A stretch of 64,000 bases of DNA from Sulfuriferula sp. (GTDB lineage Bacteria; Pseudomonadota; Gammaproteobacteria; Burkholderiales; Sulfuriferulaceae): positions 1-64,000 of the forward strand of contig JABFSE010000027.1 in NCBI GenBank assembly GCA_013140765.1. Reading direction: 5' to 3'. This document shows positions 52,726 to 62,213 of the stretch, piece by piece; position 1 is the stretch's first letter, and every line of letters begins with the position of its first letter. The translations under genes were made by a program, and so were the position numbers. The notes beneath the pieces were generated by a model. It saw nothing but the letters and a program-made list of their open reading frames with translations, ran no database searches and was not told the origin of the DNA.

Positions 52726-53709
52726 ATGGCTGAAATAATGTACTGGGAAGGCTTGCGCCGCGCACATGATGAAGAAATGACGCGCGACCCGCTGGTTATC
52801 TGTATGGGTGAAGACATCGGCGTTGCAGGCGGCACTTACAAAGCAACCAAAGATTTATACGAGAAATTTGGCGAAAAACGCGTCATGGACACACCGATTT
52901 CCGAAGGTGGCTACACAGGCCTGGGTATCGGTGCTTCGTTCATCGGCATCCGCCCCATCATCGAAATCATGTCAGTCAACTTTGCTTGGCTGGCGATGGA
53001 TCAAATGTTCAACTCTGCCGCTAAAGTACGTTATATGTCAGGTGGTCAGTTGACCGCTCCATGCGTATTCCGTTCGGCAGGTGGCGCGGCGCATCAACTT
53101 GGCGCACAGCACTCAGCCCGCATGGAAAAAGTATTCATGGGTGTCGCAGGTTTGCGCGTCGTTACCCCATCTAGTCCTAAACAAGCCTACGGCATGTTGA
53201 AATCCGCTGTGCGTAGTGACGACCCCGTCTTCATCTACGAACACGAGCTCATGTACAACATGAAAGGTGAAGTGCCTGATGAAGAATACTTCCATCCTTT
53301 AGAAGGTTCAGAAATCACCCGCCCAGGTACGGATGTCACGTTGTTTGGTTACAACATCTCCGTACACTGGTGCTTGAAAGCCGCTGAAATTCTGGAAAAG
53401 CAACACGGCATTTCCGCTGAAGTCGTCGATTTATACGCACTCGCGCCACTAGACCGTGCTGGTATTAAAAAATCCATCAGCAAAACTCACCGCGCTGTGA
53501 TTGCCGAAGAAGACGAAGCACCTGTAGGCGTAGGTTCAGAAATCATTGCGATTATCAATGAAGAATGTTTCTTTGAACTCGATGCCGCACCTGTACGCGT
53601 CCACTCAGCATTAGTGCCACAACCGTACAATCACAAGCTCGAAAAAGCAGCCATTCCTGACCACCAAGACGTAGTCAACGCGGTGCTCAAGATGTTAGGC
53701 AAGGCTTAA
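52726..53709 (+). CDS. pdhB: Pyruvate dehydrogenase E1 component, beta subunit
   Basis: This 327-residue E1-beta subunit contains MGEDIGVAGGTYKATKDLYEKFG, MDTPISEGGYTGLGIGASF (catalytic Glu region), FRSAGGAAHQLGAQHSARME and PVFIYEHELMYNMKGEVP. A transketolase C-domain follows with VVDLYALAPLD and EEDEAPVGVGSEI. Together with PdhA it decarboxylates pyruvate and acetylates the lipoyl arm. AAAGGA lies six bases before the ATG, 37 bases after pdhA. Similarity to branched-chain or acetoin E1-beta cannot be fully excluded, but the whole resembles the pyruvate type. Confidence 0.92.
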   Translation: MAEIMYWEGLRRAHDEEMTRDPLVICMGEDIGVAGGTYKATKDLYEKFGEKRVMDTPISEGGYTGLGIGASFIGIRPIIEIMSVNFAWLAMDQMFNSAAKVRYMSGGQLTAPCVFRSAGGAAHQLGAQHSARMEKVFMGVAGLRVVTPSSPKQAYGMLKSAVRSDDPVFIYEHELMYNMKGEVPDEEYFHPLEGSEITRPGTDVTLFGYNISVHWCLKAAEILEKQHGISAEVVDLYALAPLDRAGIKKSISKTHRAVIAEEDEAPVGVGSEIIAIINEECFFELDAAPVRVHSALVPQPYNHKLEKAAIPDHQDVVNAVLKMLGKA

Positions 53710-53735
53710 AAAACATACCCATTGTCGTAAACCTC

Positions 53736-53763
53736 GCCCTGAACCGTACTCGCGGCTCAGGGC
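53736..53763 (+). promoter_or_regulatory. Intercistronic hairpin between pdhB and the E2-E3 gene
   Basis: GCCCTGA at 53736-53742 pairs with TCAGGGC at 53757-53763, and inside it CCG (53744-53746) pairs with CGG (53753-53755) across a one-by-one mismatch; the loop has six bases. No T-run follows, so it is not a classic terminator. It may stabilise or process the pdhAB message and set the ratio of E1 to E2-E3. Confidence 0.6.
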
Positions 53764-53783
53764 TATGAGTTAAGGAATTCAGC

Positions 53784-56726
53784 ATGTCTGCACATTATGT
53801 CATCACCATGCCCCAACTTTCCGACACCATGACCGAAGGTGTGGTGGTTACTTGGGATAAAAATATCGGTGATAAAGTCGAACGTGGCGATATTGTCGCT
53901 ACCGTCGAAACCGACAAAGCCATTATGGATGTCGAAGTATTCAAAGCAGGTTATCTTGCAGGTCCACTCGCCGAAGTCGGCGCAACCATACTCGTCTCAG
54001 GCGCGATGGGCTACATCACCGACACGCTAGGCGACATGAATATCGCCGTAAATGAAGTCGTCACCGAAGTTGCCCCCACAGAAATGATACCGCACAATGC
54101 AGGCATTGCCATCGTCATGCCGCAGCTGTCTGACACCATGACAGAAGGCGTAGTCGTGACTTGGGAAAAACAAGTCGGCAACACCATCAAACGCGGCGAC
54201 ATCGTTGCCACAGTTGAAACCGACAAAGCCATTATGGACGTGGAAGTGTTCCAAGAGGGTTTCCTGTCAGGTCCAGTCGCAGGTGTAGGTAGTACCATCG
54301 TCGTCGGACACCCGATGGCGTTCATCGTTGCCGATGCCGCATTAGTCACCGATACCGAAGTCACCTTATCAGCCACTCACAAAGTAGTTGAAGCGCATCA
54401 TCAAAAAGACAAATCCGTTATTACAGCCGCCACACCCGTCAGCACTGCGCCTAGCTTAAATCCAAGTGCCATGCCAGCCGCACGTGTTGCTGGGCAATAT
54501 GCCAGCCCTTACGCACGTAAAGTCGCTGGCTCTATGGGTGTAGATTTAAGCAAATTACGCGGCACGGGTCCGCAAGGCGTTATCGTTGCCAATGACGTAT
54601 TATCAGCACGTCCAAGCATGAAAGACGTAGCGCATTCATTACCGCAAGTCGAAGTAGCAGGTAACGGTCGCAATATGACAGCCATGGAAAAAGCCGTAGC
54701 GCATTCCATGACCGCCTCACTAACCTTGCCGACTTTTGATGTCACTTTCAATATCAAGCCTGAAAAACTCATTGCCGCCGCCAAGGCGCGTAAAGTATCG
54801 GTGACGGTAGCGATTGCCAAGGCCTGCTCTATCGCCATGCTCAAGCATCCTACGCTGAACAACTGCTACCAGCCTGTCGATAAAATCGTAGAACGCGGTA
54901 ATCACGACTTTGGTATTGCTGTTGCGGCTGACGGCGGCGGTCTGGTCGTGCCTGTGTTGCGTGGCATAGAACAAAAATCGCTGGAAGACTTGCAAGCGGC
55001 GTGGACAGACTTAATGCCACGCGCACGCATACGCAAATTAGCCCCCGCTGAATATGCCAATCCGACATTCACCATCTCCAACATGGGCATGTTTGGCGTG
55101 GCGCATTTCACCGCGATTCCTACCCCAGGTATCGCCGCGATTATGGCTATCGCCGCCACGGGTGCTGACGGTATGCCCGTCAACATCACCGCTGACCACC
55201 GCGTCGTGAACGGCGCACACGTAGCCGCTTATCTGGCTGACCTCAAGCAGATTATCGAACAGCCAGAAAACTGGATGGATGTTGCACCGACTTCACCTAT
55301 CCCAGCAGGCGAGTGGGATTTCCCCGTCATCGTTATCGGCGGCGGTCCTGGCGGCGAAGATTGCGCCCGTGATTTAATCGAGCATGGCACTAAAGTAGCG
55401 ATGATAAACAACGCACCCTTGCCAGGTGGCGAATGCCTGTGGCGTGGTTGCATCCCATCCAAAGCATGGCGACACAGTGCCGACATCATCCGCGACCGTG
55501 CGCATGATGCCGACAAAGGCGTAAACGGCACGAATCAATCCACTTTGGATTGGGCAACGCTAGAAAACCACCGCAAAACCATATTGCAAACGCGTGGCGA
55601 ACTGGCGTTAAAAACCGACAAAGGCGTAAAAATCGACGTGCGTGAAGGCTATGCCTCATTCATCGATGACCACACTCTGCACATCCAGCCACCGCAAGGC
55701 GAGGCTTACACGCTGAAATTTGGCGCGGCCGTCATTGCCACAGGTGCGCCACCTTTCGTACCGCCTATCCCAGGTGCGATGGACGGCTTGACCACAGGTG
55801 GGGTCATCACTTCTGACACTATCTGGAACCTGCCTGCACCACCGAAGAAAATGGCTATTATCGGCGGCGGCGTAATCGGCGTGGAAATGGCACAGATATT
55901 CCGCGATTTCGGCACAGAAATCGTCATGCTCGAAGCCAAAGACCGCATCTTGGCTGAAGTAGAAGACGAAATTGCCAAACAGCTAACCGATATCCTCAAG
56001 CAGGAATTCACCGTCGTTACCAGCGCAAAAATCAGCCAAATCGCAGGTAAAGTTGGCGCGATGCAAGTTAGCTATGCTGATAGCGAGGGCACTGCACAGG
56101 TATTTGATTGTGATTACGTGTTGATGGCAACAGGCAAACGCCCTGACACCAGCCGCCTCAATCTCGCCAGCGCAGGCGTACAACTTGACGGTGCGGCAAT
56201 TAAAGCCGATAAACGCGGTCGTACCAGCGTGGCGCATATTTACGCGGTGGGCGACGTGGTCGGCGGTTATATGCTGGCGCACACGGCGGCAACGCAAGGT
56301 CGGGTGGCGGCAAGTAATTTGCTGGGTGAAGAACATGCTTACAATCAAGATTTAGATTGCGGCGTGACTTTCAGCCGTCCACAAGCGGGCTTTGTCGGCT
56401 TATCCACAGCGCAGGCAAAAGAACGCGGTATCGACGCGGTAGAAGCCAAAATGCCGATGAGCATAGATGCCAAAGCCATGATTACGGGCGAAACCCACGG
56501 CATGATTAAACTGGTGGCCGATAAAGCCACGCAAAAAATCATCGGCGTGCATTTCCTCACCGAACACACCGACACTTTAATCGGCGAAGCAGTGATGATG
56601 GTGTCAGCAGGCATGACGCTCAAGCAAGTTGCGCAGGCAATACATCCGCACCCTACGCAAACTGAGCTATTCGGCGAATTAGCCCGACGTTTACTGTCGC
56701 GCTTACGTCGCACTGCCAAGAAGTAA
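53784..56726 (+). CDS. Fused dihydrolipoamide acetyltransferase (E2) and dihydrolipoamide dehydrogenase (E3)
   Basis: One 980-residue open frame holds two complete enzymes. Lipoyl domains carry Lys45 and Lys148, each in VETDKAIMDVEVF. A peripheral subunit-binding domain (about 235-275, ASPYARKVAGSMGVDLSKLRGTGP) follows, then the E2 catalytic domain (about 290-505) with DHRVVNG, His472 and Asn476. E3 begins near residue 512 (VIVIGGGPGGEDCARD), with redox Cys551/Cys556 (GGECLWRGCIPSK), an NAD-binding IIGGGVIGVEMAQIF and the catalytic His956-x4-Glu961 (HPHPTQTELF). E2 and E3 are normally separate; the fusion fixes E3 one-to-one with E2. AAGGA precedes the ATG, and a terminator follows. Confidence 0.93.
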   Translation: MSAHYVITMPQLSDTMTEGVVVTWDKNIGDKVERGDIVATVETDKAIMDVEVFKAGYLAGPLAEVGATILVSGAMGYITDTLGDMNIAVNEVVTEVAPTEMIPHNAGIAIVMPQLSDTMTEGVVVTWEKQVGNTIKRGDIVATVETDKAIMDVEVFQEGFLSGPVAGVGSTIVVGHPMAFIVADAALVTDTEVTLSATHKVVEAHHQKDKSVITAATPVSTAPSLNPSAMPAARVAGQYASPYARKVAGSMGVDLSKLRGTGPQGVIVANDVLSARPSMKDVAHSLPQVEVAGNGRNMTAMEKAVAHSMTASLTLPTFDVTFNIKPEKLIAAAKARKVSVTVAIAKACSIAMLKHPTLNNCYQPVDKIVERGNHDFGIAVAADGGGLVVPVLRGIEQKSLEDLQAAWTDLMPRARIRKLAPAEYANPTFTISNMGMFGVAHFTAIPTPGIAAIMAIAATGADGMPVNITADHRVVNGAHVAAYLADLKQIIEQPENWMDVAPTSPIPAGEWDFPVIVIGGGPGGEDCARDLIEHGTKVAMINNAPLPGGECLWRGCIPSKAWRHSADIIRDRAHDADKGVNGTNQSTLDWATLENHRKTILQTRGELALKTDKGVKIDVREGYASFIDDHTLHIQPPQGEAYTLKFGAAVIATGAPPFVPPIPGAMDGLTTGGVITSDTIWNLPAPPKKMAIIGGGVIGVEMAQIFRDFGTEIVMLEAKDRILAEVEDEIAKQLTDILKQEFTVVTSAKISQIAGKVGAMQVSYADSEGTAQVFDCDYVLMATGKRPDTSRLNLASAGVQLDGAAIKADKRGRTSVAHIYAVGDVVGGYMLAHTAATQGRVAASNLLGEEHAYNQDLDCGVTFSRPQAGFVGLSTAQAKERGIDAVEAKMPMSIDAKAMITGETHGMIKLVADKATQKIIGVHFLTEHTDTLIGEAVMMVSAGMTLKQVAQAIHPHPTQTELFGELARRLLSRLRRTAKK

Positions 56727-56736
56727 TTTCACCCTA

Positions 56737-56765
56737 CTAAAAATCGCCGCTATGGCGATTTTTAG
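56737..56765 (+). terminator. Rho-independent terminator of the pyruvate dehydrogenase operon
   Basis: CTAAAAATCGCC at 56737-56748 pairs perfectly with GGCGATTTTTAG at 56754-56765 around a five-base loop. The T-run lies within the right arm and continues with TTTTG. It starts ten bases after the stop codon. Confidence 0.9.
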
Positions 56766-56788
56766 TTTTGCCGTTACAATACTCGACT

Positions 56789-57805
56789 ATGTACTCTTTA
56801 CTCCGCCCCTTATTTTTTCAGCTAGATGCCGAAACCGCCCACCATGCAGGCTTAAATGCCTTGTTCATTGCGCACAAACTGCATTTAACTGGCTTAGTCG
56901 CCACCCAGACAACAGGCAAACCTGCACGCGTTATGGGTTTAGACTTCCCTAATCAAGTCGGTTTGGCAGCAGGATTAGATAAAAACGGCGCATACATAGA
57001 CGCACTGGCAGCGTTAGGATTCGGCTTTATCGAAATCGGCACAGTCACCCCACGCCCGCAACCTGGCAATCCCATGCCGCGCTTATTCCGCATCCCCGCA
57101 GCACAGGCAATTATCAACCGCATGGGTTTTAACAACGACGGCGTAGAACAGCTTATCCGCAATGTAGAAGCCGCACACTATCGCGGCATACTTGGCATCA
57201 ACATAGGCAAAAATTTTGACACACCGATAGAACGCGCGGCAGAAGATTATTTAACCTGTCTCACTGCAGTTTATCCACATGCCAGCTATGTAACGGTCAA
57301 TATATCGTCACCCAACACTAAAAACCTGCGTGACTTACAATCTGCCGACGCGCTCTCGGCCTTATTAAGCCAGCTCAAAGCGCAACAGCAACGATTAAGC
57401 GACATCCACGGACGCTATGTCCCTATCGCCCTCAAAATCGCCCCTGATTTAGACGATAGCCAAATCAACGACATCGCCCATTTGCTCAAGCAACATCAAT
57501 TTGACGGCGTGATTGCGACCAACACCACGCTATCACGTCGAGATGTCGGTAATTTACGCTATGGCAACGAAGCAGGTGGGCTATCAGGCGAACCTGTGCG
57601 CATCGCCTCGACACGCGTTATCGAAAAACTAAGCACACAATTAAATGGCGAAGTCCCCATTATCGGCGTAGGCGGCATCAGCACCGCCGCCCACGCACGC
57701 GACAAAATCAACGCAGGTGCAAGCCTAGTACAGCTTTACACAGGCTTAATTTATCGCGGCCCAACGCTCATATCCGAATGTATAAATACGCTGGCCTGTG
57801 CTTAG
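56789..57805 (+). CDS. pyrD: Dihydroorotate dehydrogenase (quinone), class 2
   Basis: This 338-residue membrane-associated flavoprotein oxidises dihydroorotate to orotate with quinone. ATG 56789 gives the class 2 N-terminal helix [22 protein letters not shown], which docks to the membrane. Motifs include [55 protein letters not shown] (catalytic Ser), [11 protein letters not shown] and the FMN phosphate site [25 protein letters not shown] in two segments. A TACAAT box only eight bases before ATG hints at a very short leader. It overlaps the next gene by 28 bases. Confidence 0.95.
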   Translation: MYSLLRPLFFQLDAETAHHAGLNALFIAHKLHLTGLVATQTTGKPARVMGLDFPNQVGLAAGLDKNGAYIDALAALGFGFIEIGTVTPRPQPGNPMPRLFRIPAAQAIINRMGFNNDGVEQLIRNVEAAHYRGILGINIGKNFDTPIERAAEDYLTCLTAVYPHASYVTVNISSPNTKNLRDLQSADALSALLSQLKAQQQRLSDIHGRYVPIALKIAPDLDDSQINDIAHLLKQHQFDGVIATNTTLSRRDVGNLRYGNEAGGLSGEPVRIASTRVIEKLSTQLNGEVPIIGVGGISTAAHARDKINAGASLVQLYTGLIYRGPTLISECINTLACA

Positions 57806-59466
57806 TTTTTTTACTCAGCACCAGTAGCCTCGCCGCTAATTTGCCCGCGTTCAAAACGGTACGCGCACAATATACCAGCAGTACGATACAGCTCTTAGAC
57901 AGAAACAATATCGTACTGCATCAACAAATCATTCACCATCAGCAACAACGCTTGGCTTGGGTACAGCTCAACGAACTCTCGCCTGCGTTGCTTAATGCCT
58001 TACTCGTGTCTGAAGATCAACGCTTTTATCAACATCAAGGCGTAGATTGGCGTGCTATTGCAGGAGCGGCTTGGGAAAACCTAGTACACAACACGCACCG
58101 AGGCGCATCTACACTTACCATGCAACTAGCGGGATTGCTTGTTCCCAGCCTTAACCGTAGCGCAGGTGGACGCACTTACAGCCAAAAATGGCGACAAATC
58201 AAAGCCGCGCAACAGCTAGAACATATATGGAGCAAATCGCAAATACTAGAAGCCTATCTTAATCTGGTTGACTTTCGTGGCCAAATTATTGGTATCAACG
58301 CCGCCAGCAATGCCTTATTCGATAAAACGCCCAGCCAAATCAACGATGACGAAGCCAGTATTTTATCGGCATTGTTGCGCGGCCCTAACGCCAAAGCTGA
58401 TATTGTTGCCCAGCGTGCCTGCGGTGTAGCACGGCAACTCAAACAAAACAGTGCTAATTGTCTAGCCATACAACAAATCAGCCTCGCCACCCTAACGACA
58501 CCGCCCACACTCAATTTACACCCGCAAATCGCACCCGAAGTGGCGCAATTATTGCTCAAAAATACGCAAAAAAACGTTATTTCCAGCCTAGATTACACAT
58601 TGCAAAACAGCCTAGTCCAACACCTGGACCATCTCCCGCTCGCCGCCGCCGTGATATTGGACAATAGCACAGCAGAAATTCTGGCGTATTTCAGTAGCGA
58701 CCACAGTAGCAATCAAGTCACCAATCCACATGATAGTGAAACCATGCTACAACCGCTGATTTACGCCAGCGCCCTCACTCAAAAGCAATACACGGCAGCC
58801 AGCTTGCTAGACAACACGCCACGGATTTACAACAATACGCCAGCAGCTATTTATTTAGACTACTCGCCTGTACCCAATTGGGTCAGCCTGCGTACAGCGT
58901 TGTCCAACACCCTTAATTTACCAGCACAACAAGTGCTCAATAGCTTGGATACAAATAGTTGGAACAAACTACTACTGCACTTAAATCTCAACACAGGTGA
59001 AAATACCGTGCTGGCACTCGCCAATGCCTACCAAATGCTTGCCTACCGTGGCGTTTACCGCCCTGCCAGTTTTCATATTGGCGGATTAAAAACCCGCGAT
59101 AGCATTTATCCCGCAAACAGCGCCGCGATTATTAACGACATATTAACCAGCAATGCCAGCACGCCCGCTTACCACACGCTTATCACTAGCGACAGCTGGG
59201 CAATAGGTAGCGACGCGCATTACACGATGGCATTGTGGATAGCGCATGGTGATGACGTATTAAACGCTTGGCTCAATATAGAAAACGAATTATTACAACA
59301 TACACCCAGCCCAGCACCTAAATTGCCTAGCAAACTCATTAAACGCCTAATCCGCTTTGAGCCAGCCATAGAAGCCCCACGCATAGAATTATTTTTACCC
59401 GATACCGACCTTAGCGTGATTAAGCCGCCTAAGGCCGTCAGCGCGATGTCAGCCGTTATGGATTAA
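57778..59466 (+). CDS. PBP1C-like peptidoglycan glycosyltransferase with degenerate transpeptidase domain
   Basis: The 562-residue protein has a cleavable-looking signal ([14 protein letters not shown]). The GT51 domain (about 60-230) has all motifs: [14 protein letters not shown] with Glu79, [14 protein letters not shown] and [12 protein letters not shown]. The region from 280 to 500 aligns with a penicillin-binding transpeptidase, but the active site is lost. SxxK reads Thr322-Met-Leu-Gln325, SxN reads Thr378-Leu-Asn380, and KTG is missing near residue 468 although SWAIG remains. The BiPBP_C tail of E. coli PbpC is also absent. It is probably a glycosyltransferase or binding protein only. 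It overlaps pyrD by 28 bases. Confidence 0.82.
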   Translation: MYKYAGLCLVFLLSTSSLAANLPAFKTVRAQYTSSTIQLLDRNNIVLHQQIIHHQQQRLAWVQLNELSPALLNALLVSEDQRFYQHQGVDWRAIAGAAWENLVHNTHRGASTLTMQLAGLLVPSLNRSAGGRTYSQKWRQIKAAQQLEHIWSKSQILEAYLNLVDFRGQIIGINAASNALFDKTPSQINDDEASILSALLRGPNAKADIVAQRACGVARQLKQNSANCLAIQQISLATLTTPPTLNLHPQIAPEVAQLLLKNTQKNVISSLDYTLQNSLVQHLDHLPLAAAVILDNSTAEILAYFSSDHSSNQVTNPHDSETMLQPLIYASALTQKQYTAASLLDNTPRIYNNTPAAIYLDYSPVPNWVSLRTALSNTLNLPAQQVLNSLDTNSWNKLLLHLNLNTGENTVLALANAYQMLAYRGVYRPASFHIGGLKTRDSIYPANSAAIINDILTSNASTPAYHTLITSDSWAIGSDAHYTMALWIAHGDDVLNAWLNIENELLQHTPSPAPKLPSKLIKRLIRFEPAIEAPRIELFLPDTDLSVIKPPKAVSAMSAVMD

Positions 59467-59467
59467 A

Positions 59468-59518
59468 TTTCAACCTTATCCGTTATATGGTTGAAAATAT
59501 GCCGCAAGCGACGGATAA
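59468..59518 (+). promoter_or_regulatory. Interleaved inverted repeats in the rsx operon leader
   Basis: TTTCAACC (59468-59475) pairs with GGTTGAAA (59489-59496), and TTATCCGT (59476-59483) pairs with ACGGATAA (59511-59518). Both are perfect eight-base arms, interleaved as A-B-A'-B', so the RNA could form a pseudoknot or switch between two hairpins. A 14-codon frame (ATG 59499 to TAA 59543) ends four bases before rsxA, which lacks a visible ribosome site. No known riboswitch is recognised. The first arm begins one base after the preceding stop codon. Confidence 0.5.
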
Positions 59519-59547
59519 TCATAGTTCCCGCCACATTGTTTAATTTT

Positions 59548-60129
59548 ATGGACTTTCAAAGCTACCTACTGATTTTAGTTGGCACGGTTTTCGTCAACAA
59601 CATCGTCATGGCAAAAATACTCGGCTTATGCCCATTCATGGGTGTATCCAAGAGTTTAGAAACTGCCATAGGCATGGGTGCGGCCACAACATTCGTGCTG
59701 ACGCTGGCTTCAGGCTCCAGTTATTTAATTAACCACTACCTGCTGGGCAGTGAATTAGGTTATTTACGTACACTGTCGTTTATCGTCGTCATCGCGGGTA
59801 TCGTCGGCTTCACCGAACTCTACATACGCAAAACCAGCCCCGTATTATTCCGCGTGCTAGGCATTTACTTACCGTTAATCACCACTAACTGCGCAGTATT
59901 AGGCATCCCTTTGCTGAACGTGCAGGCCGACCATAATTTTGTCCAATCCCTGTTTTTTGGCTTCGGTGGCGCGGTCGGTTTCTCTATGGTGCTTATCTTA
60001 TTTGCGGGTATGCGCGAACGTATAGACGGCGCAGACGTACCCACTATTTTTCGCGGCACTAGCATTGCCATGATAACGGCTGGTTTAATGAGCATCGCTT
60101 TCATGGGCTTTGCTGGCATGGTGAAATAA
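59548..60129 (+). CDS. rsxA: Rnf/Rsx electron transport complex subunit A
   Basis: The 193-residue membrane protein starts at ATG 59548 ([32 protein letters not shown]), the family start; the in-frame extension to 59491 is hydrophilic and unlikely. It has about six transmembrane helices and the paired motifs [16 protein letters not shown] and [13 protein letters not shown], whose Cys residues hold a [2Fe-2S] cluster at the RnfA/RnfE interface. No Shine-Dalgarno is seen, so initiation may depend on the leader. It is the first gene of rsxABCDGE. Confidence 0.95.
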   Translation: MDFQSYLLILVGTVFVNNIVMAKILGLCPFMGVSKSLETAIGMGAATTFVLTLASGSSYLINHYLLGSELGYLRTLSFIVVIAGIVGFTELYIRKTSPVLFRVLGIYLPLITTNCAVLGIPLLNVQADHNFVQSLFFGFGGAVGFSMVLILFAGMRERIDGADVPTIFRGTSIAMITAGLMSIAFMGFAGMVK

Positions 60130-60681
60130 ATGATTGCGGCACTCTTAGTCATGGCAGGGCTTGCCATTGTATTAGGCGCGGCATTGGGCTTTGCTGCGGT
60201 TAAATACAAGGTCGAAGAAGACCCTATCGTCGAAAAAATCGACGCTATCCTGCCACAAACGCAATGCGGGCAATGCGGCTTTCCAGGGTGCAAACCCTAT
60301 GCAGAGGCTATCGCCAGCGGACAAGCCGACATCAACCAATGCCCACCAGGCGGCGACGATGGCGCACGCAAACTGGCGGAATTGATGGGCGTAGAATTCA
60401 AGCCGCTCAATGCTGAATTTGGCACCCCCAAGCCCAAATCTGTCGCTGTCATTGATGAAGCGACGTGTATCGGTTGCACTTTGTGCATACAAGCCTGCCC
60501 TGTGGATGCTATTTTAGGCGCGGCGAAACAAATGCACACCATCATTGCCAAGGAATGTACTGGTTGCGAATTATGTTTACCGCCCTGTCCCGTCGATTGC
60601 ATTACCATGGAACCGCTGGCTGAGAACGTCAACACATGGAAATGGAAATATCCGATAGTCAATTTGAAAGTCGCACCATGA
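60130..60681 (+). CDS. rsxB: Rnf/Rsx electron transport complex subunit B (ferredoxin-like)
   Basis: This 183-residue iron-sulfur protein has an N-terminal membrane helix. A four-Cys cluster motif follows ([16 protein letters not shown], then the distant QCPPGG), and then two [4Fe-4S] ferredoxin motifs, [16 protein letters not shown] and [16 protein letters not shown]. It passes electrons between NADH- or ferredoxin-linked RnfC and the membrane subunits. It starts directly after the rsxA stop and overlaps rsxC by ATGA. The length is that of the short proteobacterial form. Confidence 0.95.
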   Translation: MIAALLVMAGLAIVLGAALGFAAVKYKVEEDPIVEKIDAILPQTQCGQCGFPGCKPYAEAIASGQADINQCPPGGDDGARKLAELMGVEFKPLNAEFGTPKPKSVAVIDEATCIGCTLCIQACPVDAILGAAKQMHTIIAKECTGCELCLPPCPVDCITMEPLAENVNTWKWKYPIVNLKVAP

Positions 60682-62213
60682 GCCGTACACTCTACCAGTT
60701 TAATGGTGGCGTTCATCCCGTTGAGCATAAAGATGTTTCCACCCAACTAGCGATAGCCATTGCGCCGATTCCTCAAATGCTGATTGTCCCTGTACGTCAG
60801 CATATAGGGCAACCCAGCAAACCCTGCGTCAGCGTTGGTCAACGCGTGCTCAAAGGGCAGATTATCGCTCATGCAGAAAACTATATTTCCATCGCCACCC
60901 ATGCGCCTACATCAGGCATCGTCAGCGCGATTGCATTACACGCGCTACCGCACCCGTCAGGCTTGAGCGACACCTGCATCACCATCGCCAGCGACGGCAA
61001 AGATGAGTGGACAGAACGCACCCCGATAGATTATCGCAACCTCAATGCCAGCGCATTACGCAACCGCCTGCGCGATATGGGCATAGCGGGTTTGGGCGGC
61101 GCGGTATTCCCCAGCTTTATCAAGCTCAACCCTGGCGTACCGCAAAAAGTACAAACTTTATTGCTCAATGGTGGCGAATGCGAACCTTGGATAAGCTGTG
61201 ACGACATGACCATGCGCGAACGCGCCGCAGGCATATTATCAGGCGCAGAAATCATGCGCTTTATGTTGCGTGCAGAGACCGTCGTGGTGGGTATAGAAGA
61301 CAACAAACCTGCCGCCATCGCCGCGATGCAACTCGCTGCTACGCAATGTCACTTCCCCGTAGAAATCGTCGTTATCCCTACACTCTACCCCAGCGGCGGC
61401 GCAAAACAGATGATTAAAGTCATCACAGGTAAAGAAGTGCCCTCAGGCGGACGCTCTACCGATGTCGGCGTTGCCACCTTCAACGTCGGCACAGCTTACG
61501 CCATTGACCGTGCCATACATCATGGCGAGCCGATGATTTCACGTGTACTCACCGTCACTGGCAATGTCCATCAACCACGTAATTTTGAAGTGCTTATCGG
61601 CACGCCTATGCAAAATGTCATTAACTTAACACAAGGTCATCCCGATAGCGTCAGCGGTTACATCATGGGCGGCCCGATGATGGGCATAGATTTACACAGC
61701 GTGGATGTACCTGTCGTTAAAGCAACGAACTGCATACTGGTAAAATCCGATAAGCTCTTCCCACCGCCGCCACTCGCCATGCCCTGCATACGTTGTACAC
61801 GTTGCGCAGATGCCTGCCCTGCGGATTTACAACCGCAAGAATTATATTGGTTTGCCAAATCCAACAACTTTGACAAAGCCCAAAAATACCAGCTATTTGA
61901 CTGCATAGAATGTGGTTGCTGTAGCTATGTTTGCCCTAGCCATATTCCGCTAGTGCAGTATTATCGCTACGCTAAAAGCGAAATTGCAGCCACTCAAAAC
62001 GAGCAAAAATCAGCCGACCATGCCCGTGACAGACATGAAACACGATTAGCGCGAATAGAACGTGAAAAAAAAGAACGCGCCGAAAAACTAGCGCAAAAAG
62101 CGGTCGCAAAACCTGCCACGACCACTGCTGACGATGCGGCCACCTTAGCCAAAAAAGCTGCAATACAAGCCGCCATCGCCCGCGCCGCGACTTCTACCAC
62201 AGAGCCATCATGA
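60678..62213 (+). CDS. rsxC: Rnf/Rsx electron transport complex subunit C
   Basis: This 511-residue peripheral subunit starts at ATG 60678; a frame from 60636 lies in rsxB. It has the Complex I 51-kDa-like fold with [35 protein letters not shown] and [19 protein letters not shown] for FMN/NADH binding. Two [4Fe-4S] motifs follow: [17 protein letters not shown] and [16 protein letters not shown]. The C-terminus is a charged Ala/Lys/Glu tail of about 80 residues, a variable extension also known in enterobacterial RsxC. It overlaps rsxD by ATGA. Confidence 0.95.
   Translation: MSRTLYQFNGGVHPVEHKDVSTQLAIAIAPIPQMLIVPVRQHIGQPSKPCVSVGQRVLKGQIIAHAENYISIATHAPTSGIVSAIALHALPHPSGLSDTCITIASDGKDEWTERTPIDYRNLNASALRNRLRDMGIAGLGGAVFPSFIKLNPGVPQKVQTLLLNGGECEPWISCDDMTMRERAAGILSGAEIMRFMLRAETVVVGIEDNKPAAIAAMQLAATQCHFPVEIVVIPTLYPSGGAKQMIKVITGKEVPSGGRSTDVGVATFNVGTAYAIDRAIHHGEPMISRVLTVTGNVHQPRNFEVLIGTPMQNVINLTQGHPDSVSGYIMGGPMMGIDLHSVDVPVVKATNCILVKSDKLFPPPPLAMPCIRCTRCADACPADLQPQELYWFAKSNNFDKAQKYQLFDCIECGCCSYVCPSHIPLVQYYRYAKSEIAATQNEQKSADHARDRHETRLARIEREKKERAEKLAQKAVAKPATTTADDAATLAKKAAIQAAIARAATSTTEPS

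Noticed and set aside
53808-54280. Duplicated segments that could signal an assembly error in the E2 gene
   Set aside because: The two lipoyl modules are alike in protein but differ at many synonymous positions, so they are an old domain duplication and not a misassembly.
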